From contig CM076146.1 in NCBI GenBank assembly GCA_038025085.1, positions 27,350,501 through 27,414,500 of the forward strand: a stretch of 64,000 bases of DNA, read 5' to 3'. Each line of letters begins with the position of its first letter. Position 1 is the stretch's first letter. Below the pieces are notes generated by a model. The model searched no databases. It was not told the DNA's origin and was given only the letters and a program-made list of their open reading frames with translations. Both the position numbers and the translations under genes were made by a program. Positions 12,122-22,225 of this stretch are shown one piece after another. This stretch comes from Tetragonia tetragonoides (Eukaryota > Streptophyta > Magnoliopsida > Caryophyllales > Aizoaceae).

Positions 12122-12598
12122 TCATAAAAGGGCCCCGTATCGTGCGTCGTCCCACTCATCGGACGAGTACTTACGGTCGTTGTCCTCCAAGTCGGAAGGG
12201 ATCGCCATCACTTTCTTGGCGTAATTGGCTCGGGTTGATGATGCTGCTGCAACTTCGACCTTTGCCTCTCGTTCGACCATTCTCTGAAACGCTTCCTCTA
12301 CTGGCATCATCCCATGAGGCCAGCCAACTCCGTCGTACAGTACCCCATCGTCGATGTAAAAAGACAAGTAAGGTGACCGAGTAGTTTCCAATGCTTGGAA
12401 GTTTTGAGGAAGAGCATTGGTCGTCGCCTGTCGTAGGGGACTATCCCATTGTTTCGCTGTCTCCTTCGCGAACTTGGCATTCTCGTTGGCTGTCTTAGGA
12501 GAAGGTGCCTCGTTACTCAACCGAAGTTTTTCGATCTCTTGTAACCATCCCTCTGGATGTGCCCCTTCTTCCTTCTTTAGACAACTTAGGTGCTCCAA
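12122..12598 (-). CDS. unrecognised 158-codon ORF just downstream of the LARD primer site
   Basis: On the element strand this is the first and longest ORF after the primer site, where gag would start in a normal LTR element. It is acidic/amphipathic, with a predicted-helical Glu/Lys/Ala-rich first half (KLRLSNEAPSPKTANENAKF), a central FYIDDGVLYDGVGWPHG segment, and an acidic tail (SDLEDNDRKYSSDEWDD). I see no zinc knuckle and no protease or RT motifs. A short open stretch starting MDKNPTMRDKVIASLE at about 12681 precedes it in another frame, so the true start may lie upstream with a frameshift between. It may be a degenerate gag-like protein or unrelated. Function unknown. Confidence 0.5.
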   Translation of the reverse strand: MEHLSCLKKEEGAHPEGWLQEIEKLRLSNEAPSPKTANENAKFAKETAKQWDSPLRQATTNALPQNFQALETTRSPYLSFYIDDGVLYDGVGWPHGMMPVEEAFQRMVEREAKVEVAAASSTRANYAKKVMAIPSDLEDNDRKYSSDEWDDARYGALL

Positions 12599-12784
12599 AC
12601 TCTTAGACTTCGTTATCTACCTAATTTGGGTGCTTCAAGAGAAGCGATGACTTTGTCACGCATCGTTGGATTCTTGTCCATGTCTTCGCTTTTCTGGTTA
12701 CAAACCACTTGATCACGAAGCAACACCTTTCTGTTAAATCCGGCACCGAATGTCTAGCTCCTGCCAAACACCCGATGTTTCCTT

Positions 12785-12800
12785 CCGGTAGGTCGGACCA
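12785..12800 (-). promoter_or_regulatory. primer binding site of the LARD element
   Basis: On the minus strand, two bases after the LTR edge, the sequence reads TGGTCCGACCTACCGG. TGG is the complement of a tRNA CCA end. I cannot name the tRNA from memory. It supports minus-strand orientation. Confidence 0.6.
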
Positions 12801-12802
12801 AT

Positions 12803-14207
12803 TGTCACAGGGTTAAAGCTTGGCACTAATTTGAGCCTAACCTTTTTCGCCTATGATAGCTTCTAACAACACTCTAGAACAGCTTACTCACACATATGCA
12901 CACGTAAAGAGGCTCGTATATTAATTACTTTGACACTTACATTGGGGTGCCAGAGCATATGTCCTCCAAGGGACGTCTGAGCACTATTTATAGATAAAGC
13001 CTTGGCTACAACCCAGCCAAGTAGGCGCCTACAAATAAGGATAACCGCCTATAACTACCATGTAGTGGGGATCATGGGACAACTCCTTATAGTGGGTTGT
13101 TGCTTCCATGTAACCGCTTGCTTAGTGGGAAGAGTGGGACGTTGACATGTCTCCACTTTCCACTAACTCGTAACTGCCTCCTTTAGTGCTTGGGGTAGTT
13201 TCCTCCATCGTGGGTTAGTGGGTTAACCGCTGGTGTTGACTCCACGTGACCCACGTTCGTGCCTACTAGGCGCCATGCCTTCGGTAACCGCCTTTGTCAA
13301 CTGCCAGGTAACCGCCCACTCACCCATGACTTAGGTAACCGTCACCCACCTTCATGGGGTAACCGCTGGTCGCCTCTCTAGTCAATGAGCATACTCCCCA
13401 CTCCCTTGAGTCGCCCTTATTTCAAGGGACGTGGGCTAACCGCCATGGTAGTAGCATTACCCACTAGCCATGTCATGTCCAGCCCTACTTAGCCATAGTA
13501 TAACCGCTCGGGCATGCGCCTACTAGGCGCAACTATCTATCCACGTAACCGTCCACTAGTTTCACCTTTCTAGGGACGTGGGGATCATGGGACACTCATG
13601 ATCACCCTATCAACCGAGCGACCTACATAGCTTTGCTTGCTTAGCTCACGGAGCCTAAGCTTCCTAGGACGTTCCCGTCGTCCGTCCGTCAAGCTCGTCG
13701 TGGCCCCGCCACGACCGGGAGCCACGCCTAGCGCTGCGCCTACAAGGCTCCCTAGGGTATGTCCTCACTTGACTCCTCCACGGAGCAAGTACCCCCTAAA
13801 GAGGCTTATAAGGTCTACTGGAACGGACAGGAGGGAACATGCCAAGTGCATAACTTTCATACTAGGGGTCTAGACCACAAGTATGCGTTATTGGACAAAC
13901 CAAGGACACCATTGGCTTCCTTATACTTTCAAGTATCTATGGACTTCTTGGTGTCCGGGCAAAGTCACACTTTGTCCCATCATAATTTCACAAGACATAC
14001 CCACCCAGTCGCTGACGCGTCAGCGCCTCCCAGGCACCTGAGCAGCGCCTGTCCAACGCCTATTTGGCTCGGTCATGGCCTTGTCAAGACATGACCATGT
14101 CAAGGTCCCTGTCCTTGACATTGTCATCGGTCACAATATCCATCATGCTCGATCACGACGCGTATGCGCCTAAACATGTCCGGTGTCACGTGTCAGGGGG
14201 TCTAACA
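12803..14207 (-). repeat. 5' LTR of the LARD element
   Basis: It is 1,405 bp and pairs with 7814-9227. The TATA box on the minus strand is at 12984-12993. The TAACCG array is conserved, with one additional copy where the other LTR has TAACAG. The repeat ends in TCTAACA and is followed by the target duplication TCACC at 14208-14212. Confidence 0.93.
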
Positions 14208-14489
14208 TCACCCATCATTGCGGAAACAAAGGCTGCTACAATGGGGTTGCGTTTAGCTCAAAGGTTTGGTTTGAGAAATGTTGTTCTAGAGTCTGATTGT
14301 TTACAAGTTGTGTATCGCTTGTTGTCCAATATTTCTTTTCCCTTAGTTGAGTTGGGTCTAGTTATAGATGATGTTAAGGCTTTTCGTAGTAGCTTTGAAG
14401 TCATTAGTTGGTGTCATGTCAAAAGGGATGGGAATTCTGTTGCCCATCACCTAGCTAGAGTATGCCCGGTTAGCGTTGAGCAAGTATAG
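14208..14489 (+). pseudogene. LINE ORF2 RNase H domain, second part
   Basis: This continues the RNase H frame that stops at 7813. It reads PIIAETKAATMGLRLA, then NVVLESDCLQVVYRLL with the catalytic ESD, and ends with the HVKRDGNSVAHHLAR motif typical of the plant LINE RNase H (RVT_3) C-terminus, followed by a stop at 14487-14489. Dropping one TCACC copy joins the two halves in frame, which proves the LARD landed inside an existing LINE. Confidence 0.88.
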
Positions 14490-14591
14490 TTACATTGTCT
14501 TCCGGAGTGTCTGTCGTCCGTTGTAACCATGGATCTTTTAATCTATATAAATAGCTCATCGCTTTCCCCTCAAAAAAAAAAAGTTGTACTT

Positions 14592-15675
14592 TCCTAAATC
14601 ATTAAAAAGTACACTATTAATTAGATGTTTCCGTATAGAATATATTATTAAAGTTGTACTTTTCTAAATCATTAAAGAGTAAACTATTAGATTTTAAAAA
14701 GCATATAACTTTACTTTCACCGCTTAAAAAAATAAATTTCTTACACCATTGAAACGAGTACGAAATATCCTTAAAATGAGACTCATTTGTAGTATGTTCT
14801 ATTGATTTACAACATAAGATGCATCCACCTAAAAAGGTAATTAGTAATTAGCTTGACAAGCTGACACAACTAAAGAGTTGCAATGTAAAAATAAGAGGAA
14901 AACTACGTATATTAGTTATAAAAATTTAAAAAGCAATCTCAAGGTAAAATATAATAAAAAGGGTATGTGTAGAATAAAGAAATAAATGATGAATCTAAAA
15001 TGATTCTAGGTCCAAACTATAATAGGAAACTTTACCATTATCACGTATAATTTTATAACTGTACGTAATTTATTGATCCTCATGTTATTTTAGGGCTCCA
15101 ATTTATGTTCCCTTCAACTTTATAATTATTAATGTACTCCTTTCGGACCACAAATAAAATTACATTGGACTTTTTGCGTCCTTCAATGCAGTACTTTGAC
15201 CGCATATAACTTTGAAAAAACAAGCAAGCATTAAAATATGTTTGGCTATTCTAAGGTTTACGTCTAAAACATCTCTATTTTTTGAAAAGTAGTTATGTAT
15301 ACATTAGACATTTAAACTGATTTTACAATAAAAGAAGGATAATATCTTTGGAAGGTTAGTTGTACACTTATATCAACATAAGAGCATTGGTGTATCAACA
15401 TAAAGCATAGAAAGACTTTGAAACTATTACCTCTTGGATCATGTAACATATGGGATGAGTTAATTGAAATTGATGATAAGAGTTTAAATTAGATAAGATG
15501 CCCTATAAAGTCATAGTAATCTTATTATATAGCATTCATGATATTAAATGGATTATATAAATATTTTTCCATAATTCCATATATTACTAATAGTTTTTCA
15601 TAAGTGACCATTACACTTTGATTTTTCGATGAGATTAATAATCACTTTATATTAATTTTATTATATAATCATAGT
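14592..15675. other. AT-rich remainder of the Helitron shell
   Basis: No ORF or RNA gene was seen. The start repeats short motifs around AAAGTTGTAC that resemble the LINE target site. A partial Stowaway-like end (TACTCCTTTCGGACCAC) is near 15134. Confidence 0.4.
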
Positions 15676-15714
15676 CCGTGCAGCGCACGGGCATACTCAC
15701 GGGCATCCACCTAG

Positions 15715-16382
15715 TAGTAGGTATATTAAACGACACAAAATGCATATGGCCAAGAACAACTTTCTTTTAACTTTCTTTGGGGTGTCTTGGAATAACTTCT
15801 AGTGATGCGTAACACGGCAAGTTAGTACTACTGTACTTATAATTTTTCTACGAGGCACAGCCTGATAAGAATCGAGTCGTCAAACTCAACGATATTCTTA
15901 ACCAGGGGAGCATAGCTTTTTCAAAGAGGGGTATCTATAGATGTATGGATCCATTACAAGTCTATTTTTATATAATAACTCCACTTAACATGATCAAGAA
16001 ATTACATGTTGGAGGGTTCAGGGTTATACTTCGTCCTAGGGCGCATGAAACCTAGGGCTTTGAAGTTGATCATTTATTGGGCTTCTATATGCGGCCCTTC
16101 TATATGCGTCTCATTTGACCCATATGTTCCACGGGGTGGCAGTCACGTCAACTATCTATATTATATTTCTTAACATGAAAGGATAAGACTTTAAGGTGAT
16201 AAAGTCTCACCCTTGTTTAAACCAAAGATGATTATGTAGTATTCAAATTTGATAAGAATGACAATATCATAAGGTTAGGATATGTGGGAGAAGTTGGGTG
16301 CCGCCTCAGGTTGGTGTTCAGAGCTACACTGAAGAAACTTCGCACACTTTCCAGTTTCAACATGTTGGAGTTACATAATTCT
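15715..16382. other. spacer before the SIN3-like pseudogene
   Basis: No recognisable gene or element. Some stretches, such as 15870-15960, have gene-like composition and could be decayed upstream exons of the SIN3-like pseudogene, but I could not align them to anything. Confidence 0.3.
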
Positions 16383-16769
16383 TTCTTTTATGCAGAACTG
16401 ATGATACAGAGGATGTCGTAGCTGGGGTAAGGGAGATCACCCTATCCGACAAGGACCCTCCGCCCGAAAAAGAAAGGTTTTTGTAGATGCTTTCGATTTC
16501 GTTCATAAAATACAGGTGACGGGTTTATATATTTTTCCAATAAGCACGACCTCATGCTTGTATGAGGCTGCCTCATACGAGTTTTTGTATATATTTTGTG
16601 ATTTGGAGCTTTTTGAGCTTTATATTGATGATTTCTTTGGCCCCTTGCAGATACGGTTCTGTAATACTAATGAACATCAAGTGTATTACGGTTTCGTTCG
16701 CATACTAACAAAACACAGTAAGGGTAATGTAACCATCAGTGAATTTTATAATATGGTAAAGGCCCATGG

Positions 16770-17020
16770 GCGGATTTAGGGGGGTGCCCCTAGGTCCCAG
16801 GCCACTGGATTAATTCCAAAAAAAATATATACATTAAAAAAAATAATTATATTCCCCAAAAGGCCCCTGTTTTGGAATAATTGAAGGGTCAAAGGGGTCA
16901 TAACTCTAAAGCAAAAAAAAAGGCAGTGAATCTCTCTGCTCTCTTTTCTCAGGTTTTCCTTGTCAAAAAAAAAAAACTCTCTCATCCATTTTCTTCTCTC
17001 TTAGCTCACTCACGACACAA

Positions 17021-17085
<65 letters not shown>

Positions 17086-17797
17086 TGACCTCCGCCCTCC
17101 ACCCTCCACGGCCGCGCCTGCTGCATACTGCACCGTTATCCGCCCTCCAGGTACACCCGGCAGCCGCATCCCGCAGCCCCTCAATCCCCTTTTTGTTATG
17201 TTTTCCAAACTCTAACTTTTTTCGATTTCAATTCTTATGATAATTAGATCTCAAATTGGCACTTTATTTATGTAAATTGTTATTATTATAGGCCCTATGA
17301 TGATTTATGTATGAAATTGAGTTAGATTTTTTGGTTTTGTATATTTGTTAGTTGTTATGTCAGTGAGTTTTAGAATGAATAAAGTAGTTGTTTTTTTTAT
17401 GAAAGGGCTAGATTATTTGGAAGTGTTAAATCCTTGTTAGCATTGAAATTTATAAATTGATGATTATGAGTTACAATAGTTAGATTGCAATTTGAGGCAT
17501 GAAGCTTGTCAAGAACAAGTTGCAGAATAGTATGGGTGATCCAATACTGAATGATTGTTTAGTTACTTTTATTGAGAGAGATGCCTTCTTGAAAGTTCCC
17601 GATGACGACGTCATTAACCGCTTTCAATACATGAAGACCCGACAAGGGCAATTATAACCCCATACCCCGAATATTTTGTATTTTCCCATAAAACAATGTG
17701 ATTGTACTTTCCTACCCGATTACTTTGTAATATCGAACTTATACTTTTTAAATTTTTATTTGGTCACCCCATTATTATTTTTCTAGATACGCCACTT
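16770..17797. mobile_element. TIR element inserted in the pseudogene intron
   Basis: The left end GGGCGGATTTAGGGG and right end ...TTTCTAGATACGCCAC form imperfect inverted ends. Flanks AAAGGCCCATGG (16758-16769) and AAAGGCCTATGG (17799-17810) look like a diverged ~9-12-bp target duplication, suggesting a Mutator-type element. It has no transposase. Inside is a (CT)n tract and a C-rich leader-like stretch (16930-17210) resembling a plant 5' UTR. Ends are uncertain by a few bases. It resembles the element at 22226-23501. Confidence 0.5.
17023..17080 (+). repeat. (CT)n microsatellite
   Basis: About 29 CT units, nearly uninterrupted. It produces a false poly-Leu/Ser ORF on the plus strand and an Arg/Glu ORF on the minus strand. 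Confidence 0.97.
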
Positions 17798-18070
17798 TAA
17801 AGGCCTATGGTAAATTCTTGCTATTTTATGTATTCAATAAGCAGTTATGACTCTTTTGTGCACTGCAAACTGGTGAAGCATTTTTCGATTCTATTTTCAT
17901 TTCTCTGACATGTACTAGTACTAATTTGTATTTGCAGGTTTCAGAACTTTTTATAGACCACTAAGATCTACTACAGGAGTTTACTCGATTTTTGCCTGAT
18001 GCTTCATAGATAGCGACTGCTAATGATGTTTTTCATGAGATCCTCCAGGGGAAATTATCATCAAACTAAC

Positions 18071-18351
18071 CAGATGCCATCTAGTCTAAGAATGTGAGAA
18101 TGTGAGGCTGAACCATGCACATTGTTCACAGTAGTTCATTTATGAAATAGAATGATTGTGATAGCTTTTGCTTTGGTTTGATTGATAAGGGAAAATAATC
18201 TCCTTTTTCTGAAGTACATGAATTGAATACAGGATTTTACATATAAATATGAAAGTATACATACTGTATGCAGGATCATTACTTGTACAAGGACAGATTC
18301 AAACTGTGACAATATATTACAATGAGCTGAAGCCTAAAAGTAAGTAGATTA
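18071..18351. other. short spacer
   Basis: No features seen between the SIN3-like fragment and the end of the DUF1262 copy. Confidence 0.4.
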
Positions 18352-19247
18352 TCATCCTTCCCATTTGATCTTCACCTTCTGAGTGTGATTGAAACCATAA
18401 CTCAGTGCTAAGCTTCCATCCATTCGCGTAACGACAAACCTTTCAACCAGAATATAACAGCCAAACCTCCTCCAGGAACCAATTCCTCTGTATTCTTCTA
18501 CCCTAGTCACCTTCACTTGTTTTTCCTTCCCATTAGTCCATCCAGCTCTTTCTTGCTCCCAAATCATTCTCTCAACAAGCAATGAGCTTAACCCAAATTT
18601 TCTTTCATCGCCCTTATAATCTATAGTAATAAACCACAGCATCCTGCCAACCCCATCGTTACTGATTTCCTCTGCATCTTCCCCTTTAACCGTGACTCTT
18701 TGAGTAGGAACGACAATATCGAAGGAAATCATCTTTCCCTCACCAGTGCTATTTTCAATATAGTAGATCCTTTTCCATGTTTGCTCGAGCGTTATCTCGT
18801 AGAACATAGACCTCTTCATTTGTTCTTTAGGTGTTCCTTCCCTAATGAACATGAATGGTGAGTACCATTTTCCCACTACTAGAACTTCAGAGAGTTCTTG
18901 AGATAATGGGAAGTCAAAATCCGGAAACCGAGCACGGAGAGCAGGATTTAGACCTTCAGCTATACCAAGCGAGAAATGTTTTGGTTCTGAATTCCACAGT
19001 GTCCATCCTGCTTTTCTCATCAAGGTTGGAGGGTATCTTCGCCTGATTCATGCCGAATTATGAGGCGCTTGTTCTGTGGGAAAGGGAGATCTTTGGTCGA
19101 CGTATCCTTACAGAGCCCGAAACATCTAGTTCCTGTGGATTCTTCATCTTGTAATACCAGATAGCCGGAATTTGGACCTTCAGGTGGCTCCTTATTAAGA
19201 GCCTCAGGTGATTTCTTGTACAGAGACAAGGGCCTTGTTACATACAT
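18352..19247 (-). pseudogene. DUF1262 family gene with internal deletion and frameshift
   Basis: The N-terminal piece (19247-19020) starts MYVTRPLSLYKKSPEAL and contains PEGPNSGYLVLQDEES, CFGLC and KDLPFPQNK, which are hallmarks of the plant DUF1262 family. The C-terminal piece (19023-18352) starts at RKAGWTLW and contains ALRARFPDFDFPLS, VVGKWYSPFMFI, GTPKEQMKRSMFYEITLEQ, ERMIWEQERAGW and WRRFGCYILVERFVV, again DUF1262. The two lie in different frames and abut directly. A full-length member is roughly 380-400 residues from memory; this one totals about 298, so roughly 80-100 central residues are gone. The biochemical function of DUF1262 is unknown. No intron signals could explain the junction. 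Probably a pseudogene. Confidence 0.85.
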
Positions 19248-19379
19248 TTTTCTTTATTTACATGTGTCCGCCATTTCCAGTGGAGCCAAAAGCTTCACTA
19301 CTTTGGCTTCGGGATATAATGGACTAAAGCAAAATGGCTCATAAAACTGTCGGCACTTCTTATTTATTGTGAAGCTGCC

Positions 19380-19530
19380 GATGGCTGTCGTACTTCAGAT
19401 CTCGGGTCAAACGGAAACAGCCTCTCTGTGAGACTCTCGCAGGGATAAGGCTGCGTACATCCGATCTTCCCTTACCCTGCCTAGGCGGGAGCCTCTTTGG
19501 AGGCATTGGGGTAATGTTAATGTAAATGTA
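19380..19530 (+). mobile_element. Au-like SINE
   Basis: It contains a B-box-like CGGGTCAAACGG near 19402, then GGAAACAGCCTCTCTGTGAG, then GGATAAGGCTGCGTACA, then CGGGAGCCTCTTTGGAGGCATTGGGG. This order matches the widespread Au family of plant tRNA-derived SINEs. It ends in a short T/A-rich tail near 19520. Target duplications were not resolved. Confidence 0.65.
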
Positions 19531-20425
19531 TATGATCTGATGTTTCTAGTCATCTTATATGATATTCAATACAATATCTCCTTACCTGTATAAGGAATAA
19601 ATAATAGCATTATCTTTCTAGCTGTCAACATATTGAAAAACTTAATGTTGAAAAGTCTGAATGTCTCATTTTCAGGTTATGACAGATCATGTTATTGATC
19701 ATAGTTAACACCGAAAACTGCTGGATCTCAACTAGGAAATGAAATTGACTACGACACGAGGCTGAAGTTGACAACGACAGTTTAGGAAAATCCTCTCTGA
19801 ACTGGACTTATGGCCTAGCTAAAGCTTCTGTTTCTAACTTTTTCTTAAGCTCCTACTTAAATAAGTTGATATATGCAAGAGTAGAACAGGTGTACAAGGG
19901 AAGATATCACTTGACAGATTCTGCAGCTGTGGTTTCGGGGAAGGTATTGATTAGCCATATGAATAAACTGTTAAAATATATGAAGGGGATGTCTATACTG
20001 TATAAATAGTATGTCAAATTATCTCTTACAAGTAAGACATTCTACCCATTCTATTTGGTGTCATATATCTTATAAGCTGGCATTTTACTATTTTCACAAA
20101 ACCTGGTTCTGACACAGTTTACATAGAAGCTTGTTTGATTACAAGTACCATTGACCATCAACCAAGTCACTTAGATCTATGTTCTAAATGGTAACTTTGC
20201 TCAGACTGACGGTTGGCTGTTCTAGTAGCTATGCAGCTAATTGTTGAGGCGTTACCTTCTAAAATCAGCATCTGTGGACACATTGATAAATGTTGTATTT
20301 GCCGACGCATCAACAATGTATCATCCGCCGCACGCATTTATAATGTATCCGTTAGACGCATTAATATGTAAAATACAATTGGACATTGTTCCAAACAAAA
20401 ATGTAAAACATGCAAACTTTCATGA
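19531..20425. other. spacer
   Basis: AT-rich, no coding or element signature that I can support. Confidence 0.4.
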
Positions 20426-20744
20426 AAAATAAACGGAATTGCTTAACGTAAATTCTAAATTACTAAACGCAAATATCTTTTACACAATCTTTCCGAAAGT
20501 ACCCTTTTTATTTTCAGAAAACCTTCCTCTTTCCTAATTTTTTTCCTCTCAATTCCCCTTATTATACTCCTTCCATACATTGAAAAAAATTCTAAACTAC
20601 TATCAACATGGATGATTTCTTTGCTCAAGATCAAATTTTTGATGATATTAACGATGATATTCATGTAAGTAAAACAATTTGATTTTTTTTTTGTTTTGTT
20701 TTTCAAGTACCGTGGCTAAACGATGATATTCATGGAATTGAGGG

Positions 20745-21085
20745 TTTATGGCTGACGGGCGGTTACCGGGGGTGGAGAAGAGATGCCGGACTGACGGTTG
20801 GGTCGGGGTCGCAGTGGGCGCGATGGTGGTCTTGCTGAGGGGGAGGGGCTGTTGGCGCGAGGGTGGTCGGGCTGAGGGGGAGGGGGCTGTGGGGGTCGGG
20901 GCTCAGGGTTGGTCGGGTTGGGGAAAGGGTTTTGGGCTGTGGGCGGCGCTGAGGGTGGTGGGCTGTGGGCGGCGCTGAGGGTGGTCGGACTGAGGGCGGC
21001 GCTGAGGCTCAGGGGTGGTCGGGCTGTGGGGGTCGGGCCTCAGGGGTGGTCGTGGTGGTCAGGTTGGGGAAAGGGTTTTGGGTTT
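20745..21085 (+). repeat. G-rich tandem-repeat segment
   Basis: Degenerate tandem units built from GGGCTGTGGGCGGCGCTGAG and GGTGGTCGGGCTG. GC content is far above its neighbours. Runs of three to five G recur closely on the plus strand, so G-quadruplex formation is possible. Frames across it are low-complexity Gly/Val/Arg/Trp and are not considered genes. Confidence 0.85.
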
Positions 21086-21202
21086 TTTTTTTTGTTTTTC
21101 TGTTTTTTTTTTTTTCTTAAATTTTTTATATTTCTATGCAATTTTGATTTAGATTTTCATGTAAGCAATTTAATCATTAGAAATCCATTGACCCATGTTG
21201 AA

Positions 21203-21581
21203 TTTGATCTTTAGCTGCAATGGGTTTCTTCTTATTTGCCTGATCAACTGATGGATCTAGTTGAACTTGTGTTGTTCATGTTCAATCGTTTTCTGGACAA
21301 TTGTTTTGTCGGTTATAATTTATTAAGATAATTATTTATAAATCTGTTAGCTGATTTATTGGGTTTCATCTTTTTTGATTGAATGAGAACTTGGGAGTTT
21401 TGGATTAGAGAGAGGTTGTGCTTGGGAGTTTTGATTTCCTTGGATTTGATGGCCCTCTTTGACTTTATTTATTTGGTTTTGGTTTGATCTTTAGCTGCAA
21501 TGGGTTTCTTCTTATTTGCCTGATCAACTGATGGATCTAGTTGAACTTGTGTTGTTCATGTTCAATCGTTTTCTGGACAAT
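21203..21581. repeat. 99-bp direct repeat, two copies 280 bp apart
   Basis: Bases 21203-21301 and 21483-21581 look identical, from TTTGATCTTTAGCTGC to TTCTGGACAAT. This is a local duplication inside the Mutator-like element. The lack of divergence suggests it is recent. Confidence 0.95.
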
Positions 21582-22225
21582 CTCTATTTTTCGCTATTGC
21601 TTTCTGCACCTCACCATTAATATTGAAGCTCTATTTTTCGCTGAGAGAAAATTGGTTGAGAGAAAAGGAAGGAAGAGAGAGAAAGAGCTGAAAATTACTT
21701 AGGGGTATTGTGGGAAGTGGGGATTTACGTTTAGTAATTTGCGATTTACGTATAGCAACCCCCAAAATAAACCAAAGGGCCAAAATGAAAAAGATGTTGG
21801 TCCAATGGAGAGCTCAGCCCACTGAGCCACATATGGATCCGAATAGTACCGGGCCCGTTATCGTTCGACAAGAAGGGGGCAAGTTGTCATTGCTCTGTGA
21901 AACCAGCCTCATGCGTTACCCGCCACTCTAGAGCCCAACAGACCCAGGCTTTAGCCCGAGGCCCATGGGCCAACTCCCATCTTGGACAGGGCAGGCCAAG
22001 CAAAGAACCACCCAAGATCCGGCCCAGCTAACCGAGCCCATGCTCCAACATCTTGCAGCCCCCACTTGGGTTACAAGCTCACGTTACTAAGCTCAGCGAA
22101 CATTAGCTGTTTTGCTGAGTTTCTTAAGTTAGGACAATTTGATAATTGGCCGATGTGGGACAGTACATACATATCATATCTCAATATGTTGATGTTAACA
22201 ATATGTATGCAAAGTTGCACCCAAG

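Larger units (their letters stand above)
7814..14207 (-). mobile_element. LARD-type non-autonomous LTR retrotransposon
   Basis: The element is 6.4 kb with 1.4 kb direct terminal repeats that are nearly identical, and a 5-bp target duplication TCACC at 7809-7813 and 14208-14212. It has no gag-pol. Orientation is minus: a primer-site candidate starting TGG lies two bases inside the right LTR, a purine tract on the minus strand abuts the left LTR, and CTATAAATAG TATA boxes on the minus strand sit about 180 bp from each LTR's downstream end. The internal region holds one unrecognised ORF and a degenerate internal duplication. It must depend on proteins from another LTR element. The supplying superfamily is not determined; gypsy-like donors are usual for LARDs. 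Confidence 0.88.
7055..14582 (+). mobile_element. 5'-truncated LINE (L1-type non-LTR retrotransposon), split by an LTR element
   Basis: Left flank AAAGTTGTACTT (7043-7054) recurs directly after a poly(A) run (14572-14582), giving a ~12-bp target-site duplication. Contents are the C-terminal end of ORF2: a zinc-binding RT-associated domain and an RNase H domain, then a short 3' UTR ending in the poly(A) tail. The RT itself is missing, so this is a typical 5'-truncated insertion. The RNase H coding is interrupted at 7813/14208 by the LARD element. Confidence 0.85.
6849..15714 (+). mobile_element. probable non-autonomous Helitron shell with nested insertions
   Basis: The left boundary begins TCTCTATATTAATATAG, like plant Helitron 5' ends (TC plus TA-rich). 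The right boundary carries a GC-rich hairpin (stem CCGTGC/GCACGG at 15676-15690) followed after about 20 bp by CTAG at 15711-15714 and then T, like Helitron 3' ends. Removing the nested LINE leaves about 1.3 kb, a normal size for a non-autonomous Helitron. No Rep/helicase coding was seen. The 5' flanking base is C rather than A, which weakens the call. Confidence 0.45.
16383..18070 (+). pseudogene. SIN3-like corepressor pseudogene, PAH2 region
   Basis: Three exon-like blocks with consensus splice sites rebuild a paired amphipathic helix 2 domain. Block 1 ends at 16515 with DAFDFVHKIQ. An intron runs 16516-16650 (GTGACG...TTGCAG). Block 2, 16651-16755, reads RFCNTNEHQVYYGFVRIL and then KGNVTISEFYNM. 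An intron runs 16756-17937. Block 3, 17938-about 18070, reads VSELFIDH, a stop, DLLQEFTRFLPDAS, a stop, then IATANDVFHE. The layout matches SIN3 PAH2, where a xVxxLFxDHPDLLEEFTRFLPD-type helix pair binds repressors. TAA at 17962-17964 and TAG at 18007-18009 break it. SIN3 acts in the nucleus as a scaffold for histone deacetylase complexes. This copy is a fragment and probably dead. Family assignment is from memory of the PAH pattern. Confidence 0.72.
20435..21763. mobile_element. non-autonomous Mutator-like element with G-rich core
   Basis: A 9-bp target duplication AAAATAAAC flanks it (20426-20434 and 21764-21772), the length expected for Mutator elements. The ends form inverted repeats of about 35 bp: the left contains TTGCTTAACGTAAATTCTAA and TTACTAAACGCAA, and the right end read on the other strand contains TTGCTATACGTAAATCGCAA and TTACTAAACGTAA. 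It is 1,329 bp with no transposase. It carries a G-rich tandem segment (20745-21085) and a 99-bp internal direct repeat, so it could be a Pack-MULE-type carrier of captured DNA. Confidence 0.78.

Noticed and set aside
16881..17240. ORFs on both strands across the (CT)n tract
   Set aside because: Low-complexity products of a dinucleotide repeat inside a transposon.
20748..21214. Two Gly/Val/Trp-rich ORFs
   Set aside because: They follow the G-rich tandem repeat; similar frames arise in all phases of such DNA.
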